Made by a program: the position numbers and the translations under genes. A DNA stretch of 64,000 nt from the NCBI GenBank assembly GCA_016165875.1, contig JABBOT010000010.1, forward strand, positions 11,559,700-11,623,699, given 5' to 3'. This stretch comes from Acanthopleura granulata. Its lineage: Eukaryota > Mollusca > Polyplacophora > Chitonida > Chitonidae. Below, piece by piece: positions 24,801 through 34,749 of this stretch; position 1 is the stretch's first letter, and each line of letters opens with the position of its first letter. Under the pieces are notes generated by a model, which worked only from the letters and a program-made list of their open reading frames with translations, had not been told where the DNA came from and searched no databases.

Positions 24801-27800
24801 CTCACTGACATCAATGCACAACAAGGCTAAGAACAACAGCTAAGAAGTCTTTAAGATAAGCACAGATCCTGTCTACTTCTTTTGGAATAATCCTTCACAA
24901 TATGGATCGGAAGTGCGTAATAAAAGAACACAATGAATAAGCTTCTTGCATTCAGGAACTGAGATTCAAACATAATGTTTACAACTATGGGTAGCTACGC
25001 CCAAGGCGTCAAGAAAAGTGTTGACATTGGAGTGATACCAATGTTAAGGAATATGAATTTCAATGTACATATCCTTAACTCCTGAACAATCTCAGCGACT
25101 TCAGTTGTATGCTGACTGATAAAACTAAGCCAAATATCTACGCCTCCCGTGGGTAACACAGGTGTGCTTTTTCACATTGTGCCTCTGATATCTACAAATT
25201 AATTTACCACACCTGTTATGCATCGACATTATGAGGTCGACCATGGCGTTCTCAGTGATATTGGGATTTTTAAATTGAAATATAAATTTGCAAACGAAAC
25301 AACGTCACATGAACGTACTTCACCCTGGTGATGGTCCTATCGTTGGCTAAATGTAACGATTTTCTCGTGCATCTGAAATCAAACAGCGTACATTTGAGGA
25401 GATGTGAAGTCACTGCATTAGCTGCGGCCCTGTATCACTGATCGACCCTCTTCGACACAGAAAGGTAAGTACGTAGGGAGAAACTGAGAGATAGATATTG
25501 TAGCTACCTGCAGATCTGTTTGTTAATTGCTCGTTGAGGAAGAATTCATCTGGGAAGACAACTAAAATTTTCTTGCTTTACTGCACAAATGCCACATGTG
25601 TTTAAGATTTTCGGGTGTTGAAATATTGGCTTGTATTAGGGAAAATATAAGTAGATACAATGTAGACGAGGGTTACACGGGAAAAGCCAAATGCCGAGAT
25701 TTTTCATGCAAGCCAGGAATTTCATTACACCACTACATTTACAATGTCTTTACAATGTCTCAGTCCACTTTCTGTGTTTATCTCTTAAGGCTTCACACAA
25801 CTGAAAGAGTCTTCTATATTTCAGTTTAGCAATGGATGCTAGAAACGAAAACAGGCCTTGACCTTGGACTCCGGACTCGATATGGCCTTTGTCAAGACAA
25901 GAAAAATTCCAGGTATTCATCAGTCTTTTTATATGCACTGATGCCTATATACCGATGACAGTATTATTAGAAAGACGTTGCTTGATCCGAATCATCAGTT
26001 AGGCATTATGGTTTTAGATGTCCTTAGATCTTAGGAATCAATCCATGCGGTTAACTCCAGATTACTGCCAGCATACGTCGATGCATGCCTATGCTCACGT
26101 AAAATTTTGAAGCACACTTTACTTAACCTTTTGTGTCACCCTAAACCAGAAGTCAGTCGATTTTCGTTACCACGACTAAACAGAGTAAGGGAACAGCTTA
26201 AGAGGAAGAAAATAAACTTGGCACAGTCGGACAATATTGTTCAGTGGTTAGAAGTAGAAACGCAGGACGAATTCGAACCTCTTTGTTCAGACATCGGCAT
26301 TACAAAGGTATTATTGTTTCCACCGCCAACTTTTGGGCAAGAAATTACAAGAGCTGCTAATGGCATTATTCTTGGATTGTGATCATGCGTAGAAGTAAGG
26401 TACTCCTCCTGAGCGTAGTGTATATTATGTTGTGAAGAAATTCGTTGAGGGGAGAAGAATGTGTTGCCTAGAGAATTACATAAAGACAAAAACTGAAGTG
26501 AGGTTTTATTTGTGATACCATGCACCTATATCCAACACCGAAATAACCCCAGAATGTTTTGTGTAGTCCATATCATACCCAAACAAGGCAGGTGGAAAAG
26601 TTGACGAAACACCTTGATAAAATACTCGAGGATTTCTCAAGCAGTGTAGAACAGAATAAATGTCTTCAACATCGGCTTCCTCAGTTGGAAAAGGAATAGA
26701 TGGAGTGTCAAGTGAAGCTGAACAAAGGGAAGGAAGCCTCAAAGCGCTGTAATCCGGACAGTGGGGAAACGAAGGAAAAACGCAAGATATCACTATACAT
26801 GAGCAGAAAGAAGAAATACAGGTCCTTAATGACCCGACTATTCAGTTACATAGACACGATATTACATAGGCATAATATCAGTGGAAAGAATGAGTTTGAT
26901 TTATTTATCTGATTAGTGTTTTACGCTGTACTCAAAAATATTTCACGTATACGTCGGCTGCCAGCACTGTGGTAGGAGGAAACCGGTCAAAGCCCGGTGG
27001 AAACCCAGAGGTGGCTGGCATACCTTCTCACGTAGGGCCTGAGATGATGCCACCATAAGCTAGATTTGAACTCACAGCGACCGCATTTGTGGGAGGCTTA
27101 TGGGTCAATACGCTAGGTTAGCGCGCTGACCACCTGATTTAAGGAGGCCGCTGCAAGGATTGAAGAAAACCAAACATAAGATTCAAAAGAAAACTGCCTA
27201 CTACAAAGACAAAGCACAGAAATGAAATGGGAAAAAAAGCGCTCAAAACAGGAGCTGGAAGTGCTTAGTGCGCAAGCCGTTATGGAGAGGGTTGCTGTGA
27301 CAAATGTGGCTGCCAAAATTGAAGATTTAGTACATCAAAGATACAAACTCCCAATTGTTGCTAAGGGTATGTTTCTTGTATGCCCTTCGAGTAACATGCA
27401 TGACGTTTCACAGTGCTGGTGTCAGCCTTCGGAACATTTTCACATGTGTATTAACAGTAGCTTCATAGTTATTTGACACCCGCCTTGATAATATACCGTC
27501 TCACTGTACAGTCCAACGTTTCATATATGAGCCAAATATTGTGGGCAAGATTGAAGCAGCAAAGAAATTGCTTGGTTCCAAGAACAACACACTATATCTG
27601 GATGGGACAACAGATCACCAGAGACACTTTGCAGGATTTTTAAACATCCACCAAGTAGGTTTCATTTACTTTGAAACCGCTGCCGAGACACCGACACACA
27701 ACCGAAGAATTTCCAGAATGTTTTACAACTCTTGGTGACTTAACGAAGAAAATGCCCAACTCTGTTGTAATCTCTTAATGTGTTTCAAATATCTGATGAC

Positions 27801-30800
27801 TGATCAGGATATTTTGAACAAGACATTTGAGGAGGTATTTGAGAGGCACCGAACGGAAATACTGGCGGAAACAGATCCTGGAAAGATATGGATGTTGAAA
27901 AACGGCAAAAAGTTTGCAATGTCAACCATTGGTTTTGTTTTTTGCATGTTGTGGATTTCTGAAGCAATGGACACGGGTTTTGAAGACTATGAACATGAAG
28001 TGGTTTTCTGTGGTAATGCAGCATTAGGGAGGTGGAAACAAGACTCTCTCTCTTTCAGGATCGAGGGATCAGCAGGAGCGGACGGCATCAAGAGGATATG
28101 CCCAATTTGCACAACACGGGGTCATCCAGGTGCAGGCGTCCCTGAAGATTTTAAAGCTTTCGTCAACAACAAACTTCATTACACTCCATTTAAACACAAC
28201 CGATTTAACCTTCTGAACCACAGTGTCGTTGCCACTATCCACCACCTTGCAGACTTCAGAAATTTTCTTACAGACAAACCACAGGACAACCAATTAATCC
28301 ATTCTGTATGTGCCAACCTACAAGGGGAAATACTTATTGCAGTCATTAGATCCATTGCTGTTTCCGCCAGTTTATCACTGAACCTCTTCGTTGCATCATT
28401 CTTTCCAAAGACCAAGCCACAGACACTCTAGACATGAGTTTTATTCATCTGAACAGCTGTTCAAACTGGACTCCAAAAATCAAGTGCCAATTCAGCTCTT
28501 ATATTTGATTCCGAGTTCCAAATTCACTGTGAAATTCCTCGTCTGCGTACCGGCATGTTTCATCTTGTTTGCCATCCCCAGAGAATACATATTTTGGGCT
28601 ACACTTTCGAGGCACTAAGTCTTATTTGCACGGCCTCTTCGATTGCGTTCACACGGCAGGTAAAACACCAACAGCCAGGGATGAGACGAAGCACAACCCT
28701 GATTTGAGATCTGCTGCTGTGAGTGTACCTAAATCCAATTCTATCGGAGAAAGTCAGTTTGCTGTCTTAACACACCTGAGTTCTTTTAAACCAGATGCTT
28801 CTGTTGAACAAACAAGAGTAACTTTGCTGTGGACATTTAACAGCACAGACCAGTGGCTGAGGACGCAAAATCAGAGCAATCTTCTATTCTCATCCAAGCT
28901 CATTCTCATTCTAAATCCATTCTCATTCAAAGTAAAAAAGCTTTCAGGCATTTGGAAACAGAGAGGTACATGGAGACGAAATCAAAGATTAGAAATTATG
29001 CAGATCAAACAAAAAACAAGAGCAAAAAGCAGCACAAGAACAGAAAGTCATGACGTCTTGACAACAGAGCTTGAACAATGTGAAAGCACATGCATATCGA
29101 CGTCGATCGGTAAAGAATGTCGAGGAAATGATCAGAAAATATAGCTCTATCAAATAGGTTACATCTGTATTGAAATCTCAGCTTACTTTCTACAAAAAAA
29201 TGTGATGAAGGCACGATCTAAATTCTTTTTCACACACAAGCAAGCTCATTTGTCTAACGAAAGACATGCTGCCAAGCTAAATTTCATCATAACACAGTGC
29301 AGTGCATGCCTATTTTCTATATCCAGTCTCCTGCCAGTAGCACCCACCTTCACTTGACAACCTTTAATTGAGTAATTCTACAACAGTGCTTCTCAGTGAC
29401 TACGCCTCATTAACCTGTGACGATTTTCTGTGCAGAGGAGACAAGCGCAAAGATCCCATGTCGGGTGTTGTCAAAGGAATCTGTCATAAGTTTAAACTTG
29501 ACCCCCAAGTCTTTTCGTTGGTTTAATTATAGAGTTTTTGGCAAAAGTGACCCCTCAGTAGATGCCACTAGACTCGTGAATTTCTCCTTCCATCATGTAA
29601 AATATGATAACGAGGACGACATCGCAGTAGTTTGCTTCGAGAAAGACTGGTGCAAGGATCGACTAGATGTAAGCATCTAAGCAGTTATCATCATACCAAA
29701 ATATGTAATTTCTACTTTGTTGCGAACCCGTCTTTAAAATAATTTATTATATTTTTTAATTTTTTGGTTTTTGCGCTAACCCCTTTCAGTGTGTGACCTA
29801 CAGTTTTCCCTCTGTGAACGCTATAGCCCACACAGGAATTCAGTCGCGTGTTCTCGAGGCTTCTGTGTTGATGAGTTTCGTGTCATTGGAAATAGAGCGT
29901 ACATGCTGGGAAGATGTATCCGTGTTGTAAACATGTTTACGATGAAACCATTCAGAATTTTAGTTACGTTAGTCTATAACTAAGAGTGACGACGTTGTGA
30001 AGTTCTCAGTCGTTTTACACATGTTCACTTGAGAGCAGTCATTTTGCTTATGTTCACTTGAGAACAATCTTTCACTCACGTCCACGTCATGTATTTACGT
30101 CTTCTTGAGGATTTTGCTGGGGTATCGTTGGACCTTGGTTTTCACGCCATTCGACATACGTTATTTTATACTCCATTTTCGTCCGTAGCACTCTGTGAGC
30201 CTGTGTTTCGCCACTTGCTATTTTGTTTGAGGCGTTCTTTTGGAGCTTGTATCGCTCAATGTTTCTTTGTGCGATTACGTACATTTCATCCAAGTTTACC
30301 CTGAAATTAACTTTGTGTATATTTCCGAGGACTGAAACATACATCGCCAACTATTCCCGGGGAGTTGGATATATACATCGTCGGCGTACTTCTGCTATTT
30401 GTCACTTACAGGACAGTCACCCTTCGATTTGAGAATTCAAAAGGGCTGTGGATTCTGTATTAACGTGAACTGACATTTCTTTGGAAGCCGGAATATTCCG
30501 TCCGTCATCAGTAGGAAGCTATATTTTTGTAATTATCTGTATTGTTTTGTATATTATTGTCAGTTGGACTATTTGTCTATTTTATTCAAATATACGTATT
30601 GAATTTAGTGAAGCGTCTTGGTGCTTCTGTGTTTGATCTTGTCTAAGGCTTGTCGCTGTTCGGAAGTTAAACAAGCCATTTGTTTATCAGTTTTCCTTTC
30701 CTATAGTGGTACCCTTACAACTTAAATACCTTCACTTCACCGTGCTCCCACGATAGGCCTACACATGTGTATATTTTTTTAGCACACTTCTTTTCCTTAC

Positions 30801-33800
30801 CACGTGCTCTTTGTTTTGCATTGTAATTATTCACAGTGTACACAGACTTGCTCTTTTATTCTCCTGTCTCTATCAAGGTCATGCCATTTGGACTTAATAA
30901 ATATTACTGCAAATGTTTCCTTCAATGAAAAAGAACAATGTCACGTAATGATACAAAATGCATATGTATTCTTGCTTCTTTGCAATAACATATATATATA
31001 TTATATACAATAACATTTGACTAACAAGTAGGGCCTCCGTGGCTCCGTCGGTTAGCGCGCTAGTGCAGCTCAATGACACAGAGGCCTCCCACCACTTCGC
31101 CCGCTGTGAGCTCAAGTTCAGCTCATGCTGTCTTCCTCTCCGGCTGTACGTGGGAAGGCCTGTCAGCAACCTGCGGATGGTCGTGAGTTTCTCCCGGGCT
31201 CTGCCCTGATTCCTCCCACGATAATGCTGGCCCCCGTCGTATAAGTGCAAACTCCAATCAAGTAAATGAAATAAATAATAAATAGGACTAACGATCTATC
31301 ACGATATTTTTATAACTCTTCTTTCATAATTTTGGCAATATCACACTGATTAGCATCGATTGTTATACTCATTTCAGTCATTGAAAACAGGGTTCAAATG
31401 GCTGCTTTTAACTTCTTTACAAAGACACTTTCTGATTTCCAGGAATGTTTTGGGCTCTGAGCTGGTGTTGTGATACTGAAGCGTGGAGTTTCCAGTCGAA
31501 GAAGCAATCCGTGTGTTTCATTTATGACTTCAACAAGCACAATAAAAAGTCTGTGAACAGCCCAACTATGATTCCTTCCAATTTTGACTACGGTGGTACA
31601 CATCAATCAAATAAATAACGTAAAGTCTCCACCTCTTTAATTCATTCGACTCGATATTGTGATATTTAAGTATTTATAGCCAAGGCCAGTCCTACTGTTT
31701 ACGGGGCTAACCAATAAAACACAGGTTACCATCGACGGGGCTAACCAATAAAACACAGGTTACCATAGAGACACCCTCAAAACCAACGTGGTAGTGAAAA
31801 CTAAAAATGTAACCTTGCTCTTTATCAAACACAGGCAACCATTACGTGGATACGAGCCAGACAATGTTTTATGTCGATGTGCACGTATACAAACAGAGAT
31901 AACCAATGTAACAATGCCAATCTAAGACGTATATATCAAAGGTGTTATCACTCTCAGAGGTCATCGTTGGTATCCTGTTATTACTTGGGCAGATAAACTA
32001 ATACTAAAAGGACAACGCCATTACGCTATTTCCACAAAATAATGTGAACATGAAAAAGTGAAATGCATTCACAACTTGTCACTCAAATGTCAGTTTCCTG
32101 ACACCAACCCATACAGAAATATCATGTGGATATCGGACGGATCGTTGTGAGCGCAGACGAATAGCTAGACGCCTGAAGCCGACTCTGCCATGAGCTCCAT
32201 TCCCCAAAACCCTTTTAAGCACGCCACATCACAGCTACATCCGCTATTATATGACCGTTCCGAAGAACCAGTCAGGGCGTGTTTATTTCAAACCGCCTCG
32301 CTGCCGCGCTGCTTCGCAGCCTTGTAATCACGCTACCTCGTTAACTCTTCCAACATAACCTAAACATAGCCTCGTATCACTACCTCACTGCCTCGCTTTG
32401 CTACTTCGCGGTTTCGCTATCTGTTAGAAAGGTTGACGTACCGAGATGTCCTCTATTGGCTTCCAAAGGAAGGGACCTCCGTAGTCGTGGGAGTTGGCGC
32501 ACTAGTGCAGCGTAATAACTCAGATGTGTCTAACCAGTTAATCTCACACTGTCTTCCTCTGCGGTGGTTCGTGGAAAAATCCGGGATCTGCTCGGTTTCC
32601 TCTCACCATAATACCGGCCGCAATCGAAAAGTAAAATATTTCTTGAATGTGGCGTAAAACACCAAACAAATAAATATAAATAAATAAATTCAGATAAATA
32701 TCACACTTAACGACAGTTTGTATATGGGTTAGTTAGTGAGACAGGAAAAATTGAGGTGGGTTGGCTTAGTGAGATTTTTCTCCACCAGGTACAACGCCTG
32801 GTATTTGGAGAGTGTATTGTGGAACAATTTACGTGTACTTTTAATTCCATACGTTCGATTCTTAGCAATGGACAGAAATACAGTTCTATGCCACAGTAGA
32901 AGACATACATTTGTTATCTAAGATCATGCTAGCGTATTGAACCTGTTCTTTTTTATTCGTGAATAGCAGCTCCTTGTATTTGGTGTATTCAGGTTCCATA
33001 GCGCAAGTGTTTCCATTAACTAGATTCACCTGAAATTGTACGAGTAATTTCTTGGCTACTTATTTCTACAGTATAGCGGTGAGATTTTATGATATTGTAT
33101 CATCCACTGTGATTCCCGTTCAGCGCTGCAAGATGGTATGCCTTGTACTCTCTGTGCTGTAGTCCATATAATTTAGGTTTTATCACCCATCGTACCAAAA
33201 TTCCTTACATAAGTGCACATAGCCTGTTCAATGTAAATGACTCATCTTATTTTCCATAGTGAATATAACATGGTTAAATTACCTACGCATTGTGTGACCT
33301 CTGTGCGCTTGCTAATGCCTTTTAACAATTCACCTTCATAAAAAGTGAAATATTCTTGAAGACAATTCTGTGAAAAAACAGAACGTAAACGAAACCACAT
33401 GACGCTGTAGGCATGTCTCTTAAGGTTTACTTTAACTCCTGTTGAATCCTGCAAGTTTTTGCTAGGCGGCAATCTAGAATAAATAGTAAAACAAGTTCAT
33501 CTGTTATTTTAATATTGTTTTTGGTTGTGAACATTTGCAATAAGCCATCACAATATACCTCTTCCCTGTTTATTGTATATACCATTTTCAAATAATGTTG
33601 GGTAGAATTGTACATTGTAAAACTTTATGTTGACAGTGCTATGAGATATGACACGCAGGTATTGAAGACAAAAGAACTTAACCAATTAATTTTCGTTTCT
33701 TTAAGATTCCAGATCAGAGAGTGATAGTCAAGAAGACATACTTTGATGCCCGGTGGAGAGAAACATTGGTTATATTTGTTTGTAAGCCGAATGCGTTAAA

Positions 33801-33924
33801 CGATATGGAATTAAGCAATAAAATTTATCCCGTCATGTTGAATGTGATCGTGTGGTTTATTGTACTATTTCTTACACTGATATATTCAATATTACTCGTT
33901 TGTCGTGCGATTTGGAAATGGTGA
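15702..33924 (+). CDS. Five-exon gene for an uncharacterised single-pass membrane protein (307 aa)
   Basis: The coding exons are 15702-15898, 18069-18240, 20579-20681, 29436-29668 and 33706-33924. Every intron is GT-AG, and the junction phases are 2, 0, 1 and 0, matching on both sides. The total is 924 nt, exactly 307 codons plus TGA. The predicted protein starts with a hydrophobic signal peptide (residues about 1-21). Its cysteine-rich segment (27-127) has CCRC at 46-49 and CCPC at 77-80, sequons sit at N74 and N133, and a middle region free of motifs follows. One transmembrane helix spans about 279-301, leaving only six residues (RAIWKW) inside the cell. This is type I topology with a large ectodomain, consistent with a receptor or anchored surface protein. 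I recognise no family. An untranslated exon must lie upstream, because an acceptor (TTACAG) ends two bases before the ATG. Introns are full of transposon remnants. Confidence 0.75.
18069..18240 (+). CDS. Exon 2: second CCxC motif
   Basis: The acceptor is 'TTTCTTGTCCTCTAG' and the first base C completes codon 66 (CTC, Leu). It encodes residues 67-123, including 'NATCCPC' with a glycosylation sequon and the CCPC motif, then a basic stretch 'EGKVKKLARLFTRSK'. The donor is GTG|GTAAGC at 18241 in phase 0. The intron before it is 2,170 bp. Confidence 0.7.
18463..18574 (-). mobile_element. Truncated SINE in intron 2
   Basis: Only the tail and 3' body remain: repeated TTTA, 'CACAATACTCAGGATTATTT', 'ACGACGGCAGCC' and 'GGTGGGAGGAAACCGGGC'. 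The tRNA-like head is missing. Confidence 0.75.
19343..19538. mobile_element. Palindromic pair of SINE 3' halves in intron 2
   Basis: The left half (19343 to about 19425) is a minus-strand SINE tail and body: 'CTGATTGGCATTTTACG', 'GCGACGGCAACAAACATT', 'GGTGGGAAGAAACC'. It runs directly into a plus-strand SINE 3' half (about 19427-19538): 'TCTGTCAGCAAACTG', 'GAAATATTCTTGTGCG', then an A/T tail. The two halves are inverted copies joined without spacer, so the RNA could fold into a hairpin. Confidence 0.6.
20579..20681 (+). CDS. Exon 3: short helical exon
   Basis: The acceptor is 'GTCTTTCTTCAG'. It encodes residues 124-157 plus one base of codon 158. It contains the sequon N133-R-T and a likely helix 'TLTKIADRIHRTARDIDEAC'. 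The donor is CGTG|GTGAGC at 20682. The preceding intron is 2,338 bp and the next is 8,754 bp. Confidence 0.7.
21031..21142 (+). mobile_element. Truncated SINE in intron 3
   Basis: The 3' part only: 'CTCCGGGCTGTGCACG', 'GTCGTACAAGTGAAATATT', 'CTTGAGTACGGTGTTAAATA' and an ATAAATAAAT tail. The overlapping minus-strand frame is a repeat artefact. Confidence 0.7.
21335..21394 (-). mobile_element. Very short SINE tail fragment with flanking repeat
   Basis: Only 'TTTATTTATTTGATTGGTGC' and 'CGCCGTACTCAAGAATATTT' remain. The flanks 'AGCTGTGAAATATTT' and 'AGCTGTGAAATAATATT' look like a target-site duplication. That implies insertion of an already 5'-truncated copy. Confidence 0.6.
21620..22020. repeat. 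Dispersed repeat with 'TTTCAATGAAACTTG' block, copy 1
   Basis: Contains 'TTTCAATGAAACTTGATTC', 'CCGTCTGTCTATCTGTTCA', 'CAAGTGAATC'-like blocks and 'CTCTGATCAGAGA' in the order seen again at 40400-40930. A short hairpin (ATTGATGCA, five T, TGCATCAAT) lies at 21816-21838. No coding frame is conserved between the copies. Confidence 0.5.
22668..22800 (+). repeat. Dispersed 'GCGAGGTAGCGA' repeat, plus-strand copy
   Basis: Begins with 'AAGCCGATGGAGGACATC' and carries a short imperfect iteration of GAGGTAGCGA and GAGGTTGCGA. The reverse complement of 32465-32285 has the same start and the same iteration, so the two are inverted copies of one element about 10 kb apart, spanning exon 4. Confidence 0.55.
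23745..24300. repeat. Degenerate tandem repeat, about 170-bp period, in intron 3
   Basis: A block of the type 'GTCAAATTTCATTAAATGCC', 'GTTGAAAACTTCAGGAAGAC', 'TTGCATTCA' near 23907 recurs near 24065 ('TCATGTTTCATGAAAACCGG', 'CTGAAAAGTGTAACGGGAG') and near 24245. The copies are heavily diverged. The minus-strand frame at 24387-24025 has no motif. Confidence 0.45.
26107..26382 (+). CDS. Unrecognised coding-like fragment in intron 3
   Basis: A 91-codon open frame with protein-like composition, including 'LPRLNRVREQLKRKKINLA' and 'NIVQWLEVETQDEFEP'. No family is recognised. The upstream context is an in-frame AAG without a clear acceptor tract, and GTATTATT near 26308 would be a weak donor. A strong donor-like AAAG|GTAAGT lies at about 25462 without a visible coding frame. 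It may be an N-terminal piece of the transposon-like pseudogene at 26640-29130, or chance. Confidence 0.25.
   Translation: MKHTLLNLLCHPKPEVSRFSLPRLNRVREQLKRKKINLAQSDNIVQWLEVETQDEFEPLCSDIGITKVLLFPPPTFGQEITRAANGIILGL
26640..29130 (+). pseudogene. Degenerate, probably transposon-derived gene of an unnamed 'DGTT' family
   Basis: In order: basic, coiled-coil-like segments around 26700-26850 and 27150-27366 ('ELEVLSAQAVMERVAVTN'), split by a minus-strand SINE; a phase-matched intron 27367-27511 (donor AAGG|GTATGT, acceptor CTGTACAG); then 'NTLYLDGTTDHQRHFAGF' near 27590. The frame breaks near 27690 and is restored near 27775. A long open frame, 27778-28431, follows, with a Cys pair 'CPICTTRG' at about 28098. 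Downstream pieces carry 'SIGESQFAVLTHLSSF' near 28738 and 'LLWTFNSTDQWL' near 28828, and end in a charged coiled coil. I remember these motifs from large unannotated multicopy proteins of marine invertebrates, probably transposases, but cannot name the superfamily. It lies inside intron 3 of the five-exon gene, on the same strand. Confidence 0.5.
26897..27149 (-). mobile_element. tRNA-derived SINE inside the 'DGTT' pseudogene
   Basis: Near full length: tail 'ATTTATTTATCTGATTAGTG', 'GCTGTACTCAAAAATATTTC', 'ACGTCGGCTGCC', 'TGAACTCACAGCGACCGCAT', and the head 'TTAGCGCGCTGACCACC' to 27149. It separates two coiled-coil-like parts of the pseudogene, so it inserted after that element. Confidence 0.8.
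29436..29668 (+). CDS. Exon 4: ectodomain
   Basis: The acceptor is 'GATTTTCTGTGCAG'. The first two bases AG complete codon 158 (GAG, Glu). It encodes residues 159-235, with 'KIPCRVLSKESVISL' near the start and 'DIAVVCFEKDWCKDRLD' at the end. The donor is GAT|GTAAGC at 29669 in phase 0. The mix of charged and aromatic residues is typical of a folded extracellular domain, but no family is recognised. Confidence 0.7.
29669..31029. other. Intron 4, first part: nothing recognised
   Basis: AT-rich. The plus frame at 30089-30432 and the minus frame at 30350-30087 overlap on opposite strands and carry no motif. Confidence 0.3.
31030..31284 (+). mobile_element. tRNA-derived SINE in intron 4
   Basis: Complete copy: 'GGGCCTCCGTGGCTCCGTCG', 'GTTAGCGCGCTAGTGCAGC', 'TGAGCTCAAGTTCAGCTC', 'GCTGTACGTGGGAAGGCCTG', 'CTGCGGATGGTCGTGAG', and an AT-rich tail ending 31284. 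Confidence 0.85.
31701..31768 (+). repeat. Perfect 34-bp tandem duplication
   Basis: 'ACGGGGCTAACCAATAAAAC' plus 'ACAGGTTACCATCG' at 31701-31734 is followed at once by a second copy at 31735-31768 that differs only in its last bases (ATAG for ATCG). The near-identity marks it as recent. It lies within intron 4. Confidence 0.85.
32285..32465 (-). repeat. Dispersed 'GCGAGGTAGCGA' repeat, minus-strand copy
   Basis: On the plus strand it shows repeated CTACCTCG, CTGCCTCGCT and CTACTTCGCG, and ends with 'CGAGATGTCCTCTATTGGCT'. The reverse complement matches 22668-22800, including the flanking 'GAGGACATC' block. A plus-strand SINE begins at its edge. Confidence 0.55.
32471..32690 (+). mobile_element. 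Degenerate SINE in intron 4
   Basis: The head is eroded ('GGGACCTCCGTAGTCGTGGG'). The middle has lost most of the conserved core, but 'GGTTTCCTCTCACCATAATA', 'TTCTTGAATGTGGCGTAAAA' and 'CACCAAACAAATAAATATAA' identify the family. Confidence 0.7.
33706..33924 (+). CDS. Exon 5: juxtamembrane part, transmembrane helix and stop
   Basis: The acceptor is 'TTTCGTTTCTTTAAG'. It encodes residues 236-307 and the TGA stop at 33922-33924. The first 43 residues finish the ectodomain (with C261). Residues about 279-301 form a strongly hydrophobic helix beginning MLNVIVWFIVLF, and the cytoplasmic tail is six residues. An AATAAA lies at 33930-33935, too close to the stop to be the likely polyadenylation signal. 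A better-placed one is at 34108-34113. Confidence 0.7.
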   Translation: MPDQRVIVKKTYFDARWRETLVIFVCKPNALNDMELSNKIYPVMLNVIVWFIVLFLTLIYSILLVCRAIWKW

Positions 33925-34185
33925 GGATGAATAAATGAATGAATCATTGAATTAGTGAATGATTGAATGACTGTGGTTTGACGCCACATCGGCAGTGTGT
34001 TTAAACCAGAGAACAGTTAATAGTTTTTGACGTAATGAGATGGACACTCAAATCAACCCAAACAGACGCAATTACCGAGATATTAATTACTTCATTTCTT
34101 TCAAAACAATAAATTCAAAAATGGTGTGGTATTGGCTACGACCGCGCCTATTTAATTCAGCGCTATGGTGTTGATTCAACTACTT

Positions 34186-34322
34186 TAACCTGAACGACCT
34201 GCGTATGGTCTTATGATTTCCTCGGACACTTCCCAGTTACCTCCCACGATAATGCTGGCTACCGTCGTGTAAGTTAAGTATTCTTAAATACGTCGAAAAA
34301 CAGCAATAAGTTAAATAAATTC
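34186..34322 (+). mobile_element. Truncated SINE downstream of the five-exon gene
   Basis: The 3' half only: 'CGACCTGCGTATGGTCTTAT', 'CCTCCCACGATAATGCTGGC', 'GTATTCTTAAATACG' and a short A/T tail. It begins about 260 bp after the stop codon and may lie within the 3' untranslated region. Confidence 0.65.
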
Positions 34323-34659
34323 ATGTAATGAAGCCATTTTTCCCCAGAAGGCTCAGAAGCGAGTTAAAACATTTCCTTTTTCAAGAGCATGTTCCTTTTA
34401 TGACAAAAATATCACGCCCGATGTCACAAATATATCTGCGCTTTTCAAACATAATGTGGTTATAAGTTTTGCAAAAATATTATCCTAAAACGATGTTTTG
34501 TGAAAACTAAAAGAGAAGTGTATTCCATTGATATACATTTGTTATCTTTTCTGGAAGCTTCAAAATTTGCTAAGATTAGCTGTGTAAACCTAAATGAAAT
34601 ACCCAGGCTGTTAGCAAAGAAGATAATCATGTCAAATAAGGCTGTTCATTGGTTTACGG

Positions 34660-34745
34660 TATCAGATTGATCCAAAAATTTCACGCCGATGGTCTGCATT
34701 GAGGTGGGATGAAGCTGGACAGAGCCCGGAGGAAGTCCACGACTA
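34660..34745 (-). mobile_element. Strongly decayed SINE fragment
   Basis: Recognised by 'TTTCACGCCGATGG', 'GAGGTGGGATGAAGC', 'GGACAGAGCCCGGAGGAAG' and 'TCCACGAC' in family order. Both ends have decayed beyond recognition. Confidence 0.4.
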
Positions 34746-34749
34746 AATA

